From Aquabacterium sp. A3 (GTDB taxonomy: Bacteria > Pseudomonadota > Gammaproteobacteria > Burkholderiales > Burkholderiaceae_C), in NCBI RefSeq assembly GCF_038069945.1, contig NZ_JBBPEV010000001.1:992001-1056000 (forward strand): a DNA stretch of 64,000 bases, in the 5' to 3' direction. Both the position numbers and the translations under genes were made by a program. The notes beneath the pieces were generated by a model that made no database searches, had not been told where the DNA came from, and saw only the letters and a list, made by a program, of their open reading frames with translations. Shown here one piece after another: positions 6,523 through 15,468 of the stretch. Positions within the stretch are counted from its first letter, which is position 1, and every line of letters begins with the position of its first letter.

Positions 6523-9273
6523 TCAAGCCGCAGTCTCCGGACTGCGGCTTTTTATTTGGGCATCGCCGGCGTGTTCGTGGTCATCTCCAGCGGGCGAGCC
6601 TGGCTCTGCCCCCGCCTGCGCTGGCAGCCACAAGGTCACCGTGGTGCCCACCTCGAACGCACTCAGCACCGTCACCTGGCCGCCGTGCAACTCGATGATC
6701 TCCTTGACGATCGTCATGCCCAGCCCGGTGCCTGGGATGTTGCCCGACGTGTCGGCGCGGTAGAAGCGCTCGAACAAACGCTCTTGTTGCTCAGGCGTCA
6801 TGCCGATGCCGTGGTCGGTCACGCGGATGCCCACCTGATCACGCTGCTCATGCAGGCGCCACACCAGGTCCAGCTCGATGTCGCCACCCTCGGGCGAGTA
6901 TTTGTAGGCATTCGACAGCACGTTGGTCAAGGCCAGCGACAGCTTTTCAGCATCGGCATCCACCCACACGGCTTCGCCGGGTAACTCGCAGCGCACCTTT
7001 CGCGGATCGTTGTGCACCAACAGACTGTCCAGCACCGAGGCGACCAGTGGCTGAAGGTGCTGACGCGCCCGCTTGAAATCCTTGCCTTGCCGCGACTCGA
7101 TGCGGGCCAGGTCCAACAGCTCGTTGACCAGGTTGATGAGCACCGACGCTTGCCGATGGATGGTGCCCAGCATGTCGGCACGGCGCTCATCTGAGAAGCT
7201 GCGCTTGAGCAACAGCTCGGTGAAACCGAAGATGCTCACCATGGGCGTGCGCAGTTCGTGCGCGGCCATTGCCAGGAACTCGCTCTTCATGCGGTCCACC
7301 TCCAGCTCGTGGGTGATGTCCCGGAAGTACATCACCGTCTCGCTGTCTTGCCCGCCCTGCCGCACGATGCGCACCAGGGTGCGGGGCTTGGGCGTGTGCA
7401 GCTGCAAAACACTGCGCTGCATGCCTGCCGGGTCATCGCCCTCATCGCGGGCACCCAGCATGCCTCCGGCTTTGACGGCCGATGACTCGACCGACTCGGA
7501 GCGCGTCCACAGCAGCTCGTCGAAGGCCTCGCCGCTGAGCCCCACGAGATCGGCCGCCAGCAAGCCCGTCATGCGCTCAAACGATGGATTGACGATGCTG
7601 ACCTCACCGCGCTTGTCGAGCACGACAAAGCCGTCGGGACTGAGCTCGAAAACCGCATTGAGCCGCTCGGTTCGTAACTGCAGCACCTGCTCGGCGGCCA
7701 TGCGCTCGGTGATGTCCTTTTGCACCCCCACGTAGTGGGTGACCTGCCCGTCGGCATTGCTCACGGGCGACAGCGCCAGCTCGTTGTAAAAAAGGCTGCC
7801 GTCCTTGCGGAAGTTGCGCAGCACCACATGACAGGCCTCGCCGCGGGCGATCGCCTGCCTCATGACCTCCACGGCGGGCTGCTCATGCTCGGGGCCTTGC
7901 AAGAGGCGGCAGTTCATGCCCAGCACCTCGTGGCCTTCGTAACCCGTGATGCGCTCGAACGCCGGGTTGGCATAAATGATGGGCTGGTTGGGCAGGGTCA
8001 TGGACGAGATCACCACACCTTCGGCCGACGAGGCGATCGCGCGATCGCGCAAGAGCAACTCCTGCTCGGCCCACTTGGCGTCCGTGGTGTCGCGCACGAT
8101 GAAGGTGATGATCCACTCACCCTCGAGCTCGGCCCGACTGGCCGACACGGTGACCGGAAACGCGGTGCCTTCGTTGCGTCGGCCAAAGGCCTCGTAGCCG
8201 ATCACCCGGTTGGAAAATCCATGCTGATCGAACCATGATTGCAAGGGCGCCTCGCCCAAGACCGGCAGCACCTCGGCCAGCCCGTGGCCCATCATGGCCT
8301 CTGGCGGGCGCCCGAAAATGCTGGAACAGGCCTGATTGCACCACTGCACCACACCATGGGCGTCGGTCATCACGATCGCATCCGGGGCGGCATCCATGAC
8401 GACCTGGTTGCGCGATTGCGTGCGCTGCAGGGCGGAGTTCATTTCCCGCGCCATCTCCCGAGCGCGGCGCCGGGTGGAGATCAACAGCAAGTACACGTGC
8501 AGACCGGCGGCGGTGAACAGCAGGCCTGCGGTGGCCGCCACGGCCACCCCGGCCCACGTGGACACGGCACCCATCCAATCGCGCGGGGCATAGCGTCCCG
8601 TGATCTGCAAGGGCAATTGGCGCCCTGCCAGGCTCACGTTCAAGGTGATGGCCTGATCGGTGACCGAGTCGCTGCCCTGGTCGCCGTTCAGCAGAAAACG
8701 CCCGGCGATCTGCCAGGCGCTGTCAGCGCGAGACGGTGGCCACAAGGCCGAGGCCTTGATCGACCACACCAGCCATTCGCCCTCTTTGCCTGGCACGGGC
8801 GCAGCCAGTGCGCCGATCACGTCAGACGATCTGACCACCGTGGGGCAAAAGCGCGTTTGCTCGCCAGCCTGTTGTCTGGCCAGGCACTGCAGCAACAAGG
8901 AATGCGATTGGCGTGCCGACGCCTGATGGACCACCAGTCGGATCACATCGTCGGGCAGCCATGCCAGCTCGGCCTGGGTGCCACCGCCCATCCAGCTCAG
9001 GGCGCTCATCTGATGCAACTGCAGCAGCCGGTGGGACAAGCGATCCTGCACCTGCGCCTGCACCGACCGTGCTTCAGCACGGAAGGCCTGACCTTGCCGG
9101 TACCGCTCGGCCCACCAGACGGCCCCCGTCATCAGTGCCGTGAGCAAGACGCCCAGCACCACGATGGCCGACACCACCTGCCCCATCGGCATGCGGCCTG
9201 TGAAGCGCTCCAGGCGCCCCATCAGTCGCAGCACCTGCTCGGGCACGTCCTCGAGAGGCTGGCGGTCGGCCAT
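6523..9273 (-). CDS. LOV-domain sensor histidine kinase with PAS domains and periplasmic region
   Basis: A 916-residue membrane kinase. Order: membrane helix (about 32-54), periplasmic region (about 55-238), membrane helix (about 243-266), PAS (about 285-400), LOV domain (about 401-523), PAS (about 530-655), HisKA with H672 in AMAAHELRTPM, and an HATPase domain ending in GTGLGMTIVKEIIELHGG. The LOV call rests on PIIYANPAFERITGY, GMNCRLLQG with the flavin-adduct cysteine C455, NFRKDGSLFYN and YVGVQKDIT. These are the residues that bind flavin and form the blue-light adduct in known LOV proteins. It is the last gene of a four-gene operon, 5 nt after a lone receiver gene that is a likely phosphoacceptor. 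Its stop lies inside the tRNA terminator. Photoactivity is inferred; the motif is seen directly. Confidence 0.9.
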   Translation of the reverse strand: MADRQPLEDVPEQVLRLMGRLERFTGRMPMGQVVSAIVVLGVLLTALMTGAVWWAERYRQGQAFRAEARSVQAQVQDRLSHRLLQLHQMSALSWMGGGTQAELAWLPDDVIRLVVHQASARQSHSLLLQCLARQQAGEQTRFCPTVVRSSDVIGALAAPVPGKEGEWLVWSIKASALWPPSRADSAWQIAGRFLLNGDQGSDSVTDQAITLNVSLAGRQLPLQITGRYAPRDWMGAVSTWAGVAVAATAGLLFTAAGLHVYLLLISTRRRAREMAREMNSALQRTQSRNQVVMDAAPDAIVMTDAHGVVQWCNQACSSIFGRPPEAMMGHGLAEVLPVLGEAPLQSWFDQHGFSNRVIGYEAFGRRNEGTAFPVTVSASRAELEGEWIITFIVRDTTDAKWAEQELLLRDRAIASSAEGVVISSMTLPNQPIIYANPAFERITGYEGHEVLGMNCRLLQGPEHEQPAVEVMRQAIARGEACHVVLRNFRKDGSLFYNELALSPVSNADGQVTHYVGVQKDITERMAAEQVLQLRTERLNAVFELSPDGFVVLDKRGEVSIVNPSFERMTGLLAADLVGLSGEAFDELLWTRSESVESSAVKAGGMLGARDEGDDPAGMQRSVLQLHTPKPRTLVRIVRQGGQDSETVMYFRDITHELEVDRMKSEFLAMAAHELRTPMVSIFGFTELLLKRSFSDERRADMLGTIHRQASVLINLVNELLDLARIESRQGKDFKRARQHLQPLVASVLDSLLVHNDPRKVRCELPGEAVWVDADAEKLSLALTNVLSNAYKYSPEGGDIELDLVWRLHEQRDQVGIRVTDHGIGMTPEQQERLFERFYRADTSGNIPGTGLGMTIVKEIIELHGGQVTVLSAFEVGTTVTLWLPAQAGAEPGSPAGDDHEHAGDAQIKSRSPETAA
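6525..6554 (+). terminator. Intrinsic terminator after the tRNA-Arg genes
   Basis: A perfect 11-bp stem, AAGCCGCAGTC with GACTGCGGCTT, closes a TCCG tetraloop and runs into TTTTTATTT on the plus strand. It lies 8 nt after the second tRNA. It also contains the last codons of the convergent histidine kinase gene, whose stop codon is at its outer edge. Confidence 0.9.
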
Positions 9274-9278
9274 GGGCG

Positions 9279-9656
9279 TCAGGCAGCCTCAGCTGCAATG
9301 GACTCAACGCGCTCGATCAACTCCAGCGGACTGAAGGGCTTGACCAGGTAGGCATCGGCGCCTGCCGCCTCTCCCGCCGCGATGTCGGTCACCTGCCCTC
9401 TGGCGGTCAGCATGACCACCCGGATCTTGCTGAGCTCGGGGTCGGCCTTGATGCGACTGCACACCTGGTAGCCGTCCAGCAAGCCAGGCATCATCACGTC
9501 CAGCAGCATCACGGTCGGCTTGATGGCGCGGGCCATGTTCAACCCCGTCTCGCCATCGTGGGCCTCATGGATTTCAAAGTCACCGAACTCGAGGGTCATG
9601 CGGATCAGCTTGCAGATGTCAGGCTGGTCCTCCACGATCAGAATGCGATGGGTCAT
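9279..9656 (-). CDS. Single-domain response regulator (CheY-like)
   Basis: A 125-residue protein made only of a receiver domain. The acidic pocket (ILIVEDQPD), the phosphoacceptor Asp in MLLDVMMPG, the Thr in VVMLTARGQ and the Lys in DAYLVKPFS are all present, so it should accept phosphate. It has no output domain and so must act by protein contact, or as a shuttle between the adjacent LOV kinase and other partners. Its start overlaps the stop of the upstream gene in an ATGA, and the LOV kinase starts 5 nt after its stop. This arrangement makes LOV kinase to receiver transfer the simplest hypothesis. Confidence 0.93.
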   Translation of the reverse strand: MTHRILIVEDQPDICKLIRMTLEFGDFEIHEAHDGETGLNMARAIKPTVMLLDVMMPGLLDGYQVCSRIKADPELSKIRVVMLTARGQVTDIAAGEAAGADAYLVKPFSPLELIERVESIAAEAA

Positions 9657-10768
9657 GATTCACTCCTGTCGGCCCCGCTGGGGGCCACGCGCTTGCTCAT
9701 GCTGCGTGCCATGAGCTGTGCCATGTCTCGGGCGTATCGCTGAGCCTGCTCAACCGACAACTGGGCATCCTGGCTGGCGGGCGCACCAGCCGGTATTTCC
9801 AGCACGAAATCCACGGCATCAAACTCGTCTTCGATGCGTACCGTGCCGCCGTGCTGGGCCACGATGCGCTCACTCAGGGCCAGGCCGATGCTGGTGCGCT
9901 CATCGGTGGTGCGGGCAGAGTCGCCAACACCAAACGGCACGAAGGCGCTGCGCCGCTCGTGGTTGGAGACGAACAGGCCTTGGTTGCGCGCCCGCACGAT
10001 CACGCGCGTGCCCACCGCCTGCACCGACAACTCGATCAGGCCGCCAGGCCGCGCACTGCGGATGGATTGCTCCAGATACTCGGCCACGGCGATCGACAGC
10101 CAATGCCTGCTGCCATAGACGACGGGCAGCTCGGCGTCCAGGCCCTGCGTGGCCACGGTGATGTTGCGGCCTTTGGCCTGCCCGATCACGTTGGCCAGTG
10201 CCTCTTGCAGCAACTCATTGACCAGGATGCGTTCATCGCGCTGAATGGCGCTTTCACCAAACACCGCCACCAGGTCTCTCAGTTTGCCCAGCTTGACCGA
10301 CAGGGCGCGGGCGTCCTTGGTCAGCCATTCCACGTCCTGCGGCGTGGGTTGTCGAACCACGCGCTCCATGTCGGGCAGGCGCCTGGCCAGCTGTTCAATG
10401 GGCGCGGCCATCTCCGCCTCGATGTAGCCGATCAGGTTTTCAAGGGCCTGCGAATACCAGCGCTCTTCAGAGACGTTGTTGAGCACCACCATCAGGTCCT
10501 GCCCGACCGGCGCAGGAATCAGCACGGCACGGATGGTGTCCGGGTGAGCTTCCTGCGTGGTCAGCTCGAACGAAAACGGCAGGTTCAACATGCCCTGCCC
10601 TGCCGCCTTGACCGTGCGCTCTGCCACCGGGTCCATCATCGCCTGACCCAACATGACCGGCGTCATTTGCACGGCCGCCTTGTTGGCGTAGCGAACGGCG
10701 CCATTGCGCTGCACCCACACGATGCCGCTTTTCACCTGGTCAAACAGCAACTTGAAGGCTTCGTTCAT
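9653..10768 (-). CDS. PAS-containing histidine-kinase-like protein with degenerate catalytic motifs
   Basis: A soluble 371-residue protein. An N-terminal PAS-like domain (about 5-100, SGIVWVQRNGAVRYANKAA) is followed by a helical region and a GHKL-like fold (about 185-335). Where a histidine kinase has SHELRTPL it has EAEMAAPI (117-124), so the phosphoacceptor His is Ala118. The two N-box asparagines align with E230 and Q234, and the G1 box is replaced by ARNQGLFVS. A partial G2 box remains (TSIGLALSERIVAQHGG). It is therefore probably not an active kinase and may act as a sensor or scaffold. It lies between the HTH/pseudo-receiver gene and the receiver gene, with a 4-nt overlap downstream. 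The alignment was done by eye. Confidence 0.75.
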   Translation of the reverse strand: MNEAFKLLFDQVKSGIVWVQRNGAVRYANKAAVQMTPVMLGQAMMDPVAERTVKAAGQGMLNLPFSFELTTQEAHPDTIRAVLIPAPVGQDLMVVLNNVSEERWYSQALENLIGYIEAEMAAPIEQLARRLPDMERVVRQPTPQDVEWLTKDARALSVKLGKLRDLVAVFGESAIQRDERILVNELLQEALANVIGQAKGRNITVATQGLDAELPVVYGSRHWLSIAVAEYLEQSIRSARPGGLIELSVQAVGTRVIVRARNQGLFVSNHERRSAFVPFGVGDSARTTDERTSIGLALSERIVAQHGGTVRIEDEFDAVDFVLEIPAGAPASQDAQLSVEQAQRYARDMAQLMARSMSKRVAPSGADRSES

Positions 10769-10778
10769 GCGATTCTCC

Positions 10779-11420
10779 TCAGGACACCCGCTGCCCCAAC
10801 AGCAATCGACCGACTCGAACGGCCACAGCCTCGGCCGAGACCGGCCAGGGCATCATCTCCACGGAGGGGGGCAGGCCCCCTCGGCGGGCCACTTCGTGCT
10901 CGTTTTGGGGTGTCAGCACCAGCACGCGAAGACCGGTCAGGTTCTCGCACCGCTCCAGGGTGCGGAGCATGGCCACGCCATCCATGCCGGGCAGGTCCAG
11001 GTGGGTGATGAGCAGGTCGGGCGCCTGCTGGCCGATCTGCAGCAAGGCCAGGTAGCCTGTTTCTGCAAAGCGCAAGTTCACCGCCCCGCCAAAGGGCGAC
11101 AAGGCCTGCTCGCACTGCACCTGCCAGTTGGCGTCGTCGGCCACCAGCAGCACGTCCATGGCGGCATGGGTGTCGGCCGGCGGCGGCTCGGCCACCATGC
11201 CGCCCATGGCCGCAGGATCGCCGCCCAGCCCGGTGCTCAGTGCCAGCGCTTCCACGGCGTTGTAGGGAATCCGGCGGTGCCCACCGGGCGTGCGCGCGGC
11301 CGGCAGGATGTCTGCCTCCACCCACAACTGCACGGTTCTGAGCGACACCCCCAGGCGTTGAGCCGCCTCACGGGTAGTCAGCATGCGGGACCCTGGGCCC
11401 AGAGGGATCACACGAGACAT
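10779..11420 (-). CDS. Excisionase/MerR-type HTH protein with a pseudo-receiver domain
   Basis: A 213-residue protein. Residues 13-50 form a helix-turn-helix of the MerR/excisionase type (LTTREAAQRLGVSLRTVQLW, then TPGGHRRIP). A linker leads to a receiver-like domain (about 89-210). The acidic pair is kept (VADDAN), but the phosphoacceptor position in LLITHLDLPGMDG is His140, and the conserved Lys is replaced by Trp192 (MMPWPVS). It should bind DNA without classical phosphorylation. The ATG at 11420 has AGGAG nine nt upstream, whereas the ATG at 11429 directly abuts that motif, so the former is chosen. First gene of the LOV operon and its probable output. No family name is known to me. Confidence 0.8.
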   Translation of the reverse strand: MSRVIPLGPGSRMLTTREAAQRLGVSLRTVQLWVEADILPAARTPGGHRRIPYNAVEALALSTGLGGDPAAMGGMVAEPPPADTHAAMDVLLVADDANWQVQCEQALSPFGGAVNLRFAETGYLALLQIGQQAPDLLITHLDLPGMDGVAMLRTLERCENLTGLRVLVLTPQNEHEVARRGGLPPSVEMMPWPVSAEAVAVRVGRLLLGQRVS

Positions 11421-11474
11421 GGCCAACATCTCCTACTGCCTGATACAACCAACCACATGACTGGGTTATCGGCA

Positions 11475-11498
11475 GGTATTTCATTTTTGCGAGATACC
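11475..11498. promoter_or_regulatory. Inverted repeat upstream of the LOV operon (candidate operator)
   Basis: GGTATTTC and GAGATACC are inverted with one mismatch and an 8-nt spacer. The repeat lies about 55 nt before the HTH gene and about 105 nt before greB in the divergent intergenic region. It is a candidate site for the HTH protein encoded next to it. No binding evidence exists. Confidence 0.35.
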
Positions 11499-11604
11499 AC
11501 CATCCCTGTGTGACCAGATTCGGTGCAAAAATTGGTGCAGGCGTGAACTTGTCCCGCTTTCCTGGCCAGTCACCATGCCCTCGGGAATTGGGCACAATCC
11601 GTCC

Positions 11605-12171
11605 ATGAGCAAGGCCTTCACCAAGGAAAACGAGCACGACGACGACGATGAGGGCGCGGGACTGCCGCCCTTGCCTGCCGGTGGCAAAAACTACATGACC
11701 CCGGATGGCTACCATCGCCTGCGCACCGAGTTGCTCCACCTCATCGATGTGGAGCGCCCCAAGGTGGTCGATATCGTGAGTTGGGCGGCCTCCAACGGTG
11801 ACCGCTCTGAAAACGGCGACTACCTTTACGGCAAGAAGCGTCTGCGCGAGATCGACCGGCGCATCCGCTACCTCACCAAACGGCTGGACGTGGCCGAGGT
11901 GGTGGACCCCAGCCTGCACCATGGCAATGACCAGGTGTTCTTCGGGGCCACCGTCACCTACGAAAACCAGCAGGGCGAGCAACGGACCATCACCATCAAG
12001 GGCATCGACGAGGTCGACAACTTGCGTGGCGAGGTGAGCTGGGTGTCACCGATTGCGCGCGCACTGCTGCGGGCGCGCGAGGGCGATGAGGTCAGCCTGA
12101 TGACCCCCGGCGGACTGGACCGGCTGGAAGTCCTGGCCGTGCGTTACCCACCGCGACCGGTGGGGCACTGA
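11605..12171 (+). CDS. greB: Transcription elongation factor GreB
   Basis: GreB enters the secondary channel of RNA polymerase and stimulates cleavage of backtracked RNA. The N-terminus MSKAFTKENE is diagnostic for GreB. The coiled-coil tip carries the acidic pair within GDRSENGDYLYGKKRLREIDRR, and the C-terminal FKBP-like domain follows (VFFGATVTYENQQGEQRTITI, quoted in parts; GEVSWVSPIARALLRAREGD). The ATG at 11605 is chosen over one 30 nt upstream because it gives this conserved N-terminus. An acidic stretch (EHDDDDEGAG) is inserted after residue 8. It converges on spoT with only 2 nt between stop codons. Confidence 0.95.
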   Translation: MSKAFTKENEHDDDDEGAGLPPLPAGGKNYMTPDGYHRLRTELLHLIDVERPKVVDIVSWAASNGDRSENGDYLYGKKRLREIDRRIRYLTKRLDVAEVVDPSLHHGNDQVFFGATVTYENQQGEQRTITIKGIDEVDNLRGEVSWVSPIARALLRAREGDEVSLMTPGGLDRLEVLAVRYPPRPVGH

Positions 12172-12173
12172 GC

Positions 12174-14378
<2,205 letters not shown>

Positions 14379-14440
14379 GTAGACACTTTACCGCGACTGC
14401 CATGCCCTCGTCATGGCATGGATCGTTCAAACAAATGGCA

Positions 14441-14463
14441 AAGGCCCGTCACTGACGGGCCTT
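14441..14463 (-). terminator. Hairpin between rpoZ and spoT
   Basis: An 11-bp perfect inverted repeat, AAGGCCCGTCA with TGACGGGCCTT and a single central base, is followed on the minus strand by TTTGCCATTTG. The T-rich tail is imperfect, so it may only partly terminate rpoZ transcripts or protect a processed end. The rest of the 150-nt gap holds two shorter hairpins (at about 14401-14420 and 14518-14529). Confidence 0.6.
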
Positions 14464-14528
14464 GGGCAGCAAACCAGTTGGAGGCGGGACGCGCGCTCAG
14501 GCGCGCACCGGGCTCCGCGAGCCGTGGC

Positions 14529-14732
14529 TCAGGTCGGCACCTTGCGCAGCATCTCGGTGCCCACGTGGCCACCAGCGATCTCGCGCAGGGCCGTCACGCT
14601 GGGCTTGTTGCGGGTTTCGATCTTGGGAGCGTGGCCTTGGCTCAGCATGCGGGCGCGGTAAGTGGCACACAGCACCAGCTGGAAGCGGTTGGGGATCTTC
14701 TGCAGGCAGTCTTCAACGGTGATACGGGCCAT
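14529..14732 (-). CDS. rpoZ: RNA polymerase omega subunit
   Basis: A 67-residue protein that binds the C-terminal part of beta-prime and aids polymerase assembly; it also forms part of a ppGpp site in enteric bacteria. [20 protein letters not shown] and the segment [10 protein letters not shown] followed by [14 protein letters not shown] are the conserved omega core. The start at 14732 is chosen because it gives MARITVEDC, the universal N-terminus; an upstream in-frame start would add 16 unconserved residues. It lies 28 nt after gmk on the minus strand and before spoT, a standard order. Confidence 0.97.
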   Translation of the reverse strand: MARITVEDCLQKIPNRFQLVLCATYRARMLSQGHAPKIETRNKPSVTALREIAGGHVGTEMLRKVPT

Positions 14733-14760
14733 GAAACGCTCCGAAAGGGTCAGGATGGGA

Positions 14761-15381
14761 TCAGCACAGGTCAAGGGCACGGAACACCGCCGCCTTGTTT
14801 CTCAGCTGAGCAGCGTATTTTAACCGCTGCGAGTGAACAATGGCTTTCAAATCGAACAAAGCCGACTCAAACAGGGCATTGACCACCACAAAATCAAAAA
14901 ATCGGGCCTGGGCCACTTCGATGCGCGCATTGCGCATGCGGGTTTCGATCACCTCCGGGCTGTCTTCGCCACGGCGGTTCAGGCGCTGCAACAGCTCTTC
15001 ATAACTGGGCGGCAAGATGAAGATGAGCACGGCGTTGGGAAAGATCTTCTTGATCTGCAAGGCCCCCTGCCAGTCGATCTCCAGCACCACATCCTCGCCG
15101 CGCTGCATGCGCTCCTCGATGGCCTTGCGCGACGTGCCGTAGCAGTTGCCATGCACCTCGGCGTGCTCGAAAAACTCGCCGCGATCGATCATGGACTGGA
15201 AATCGTCCTTGCCGACAAACCAGTACTCGCGGCCATGTTGCTCCTGTCCCCGGGGGGGGCGGGTGGTGTGCGAGATGCTGACTTGCAGCCGCGAGTCCAG
15301 TTCGAGCAAGGCCTTGACCAGGCTGGACTTGCCCGTGCCACTGGGCGCCGAAACGACGAACAGGTTCCCAGGGTGATCCAT
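14761..15381 (-). CDS. gmk: Guanylate kinase
   Basis: Phosphorylates GMP to GDP with ATP. The P-loop [10 protein letters not shown], the GMP-binding [11 protein letters not shown] and [12 protein letters not shown], and the lid-side [13 protein letters not shown] are all present. The start is the ATG giving [13 protein letters not shown], 206 residues, with GGAGG eight nt upstream. Longer in-frame starts at 15429 and 15447 are less likely, since the last lies inside the T-tract of an upstream terminator. Adjacent to rpoZ, as in most proteobacteria. Confidence 0.97.
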   Translation of the reverse strand: MDHPGNLFVVSAPSGTGKSSLVKALLELDSRLQVSISHTTRPPRGQEQHGREYWFVGKDDFQSMIDRGEFFEHAEVHGNCYGTSRKAIEERMQRGEDVVLEIDWQGALQIKKIFPNAVLIFILPPSYEELLQRLNRRGEDSPEVIETRMRNARIEVAQARFFDFVVVNALFESALFDLKAIVHSQRLKYAAQLRNKAAVFRALDLC

Positions 15382-15445
15382 GTCTGCCACCTCCGTGGAC
15401 GGGTGTTGAGAAGTCGTATCGGCGTTCATGCGGGCGTTTTGAATC

Positions 15446-15463
15446 AAAAAAAGCGCGAAGCGC
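15446..15463 (-). terminator. Short intrinsic terminator between the EF-hand gene and gmk
   Basis: On the minus strand GCGC-TTC-GCGC is followed directly by seven T residues. The stem is only 4 bp, but the T-tract is the best in the neighbourhood. It lies 5 nt after the stop of the EF-hand protein gene and about 65 nt before gmk. Confidence 0.55.
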
Positions 15464-15468
15464 GGAAT

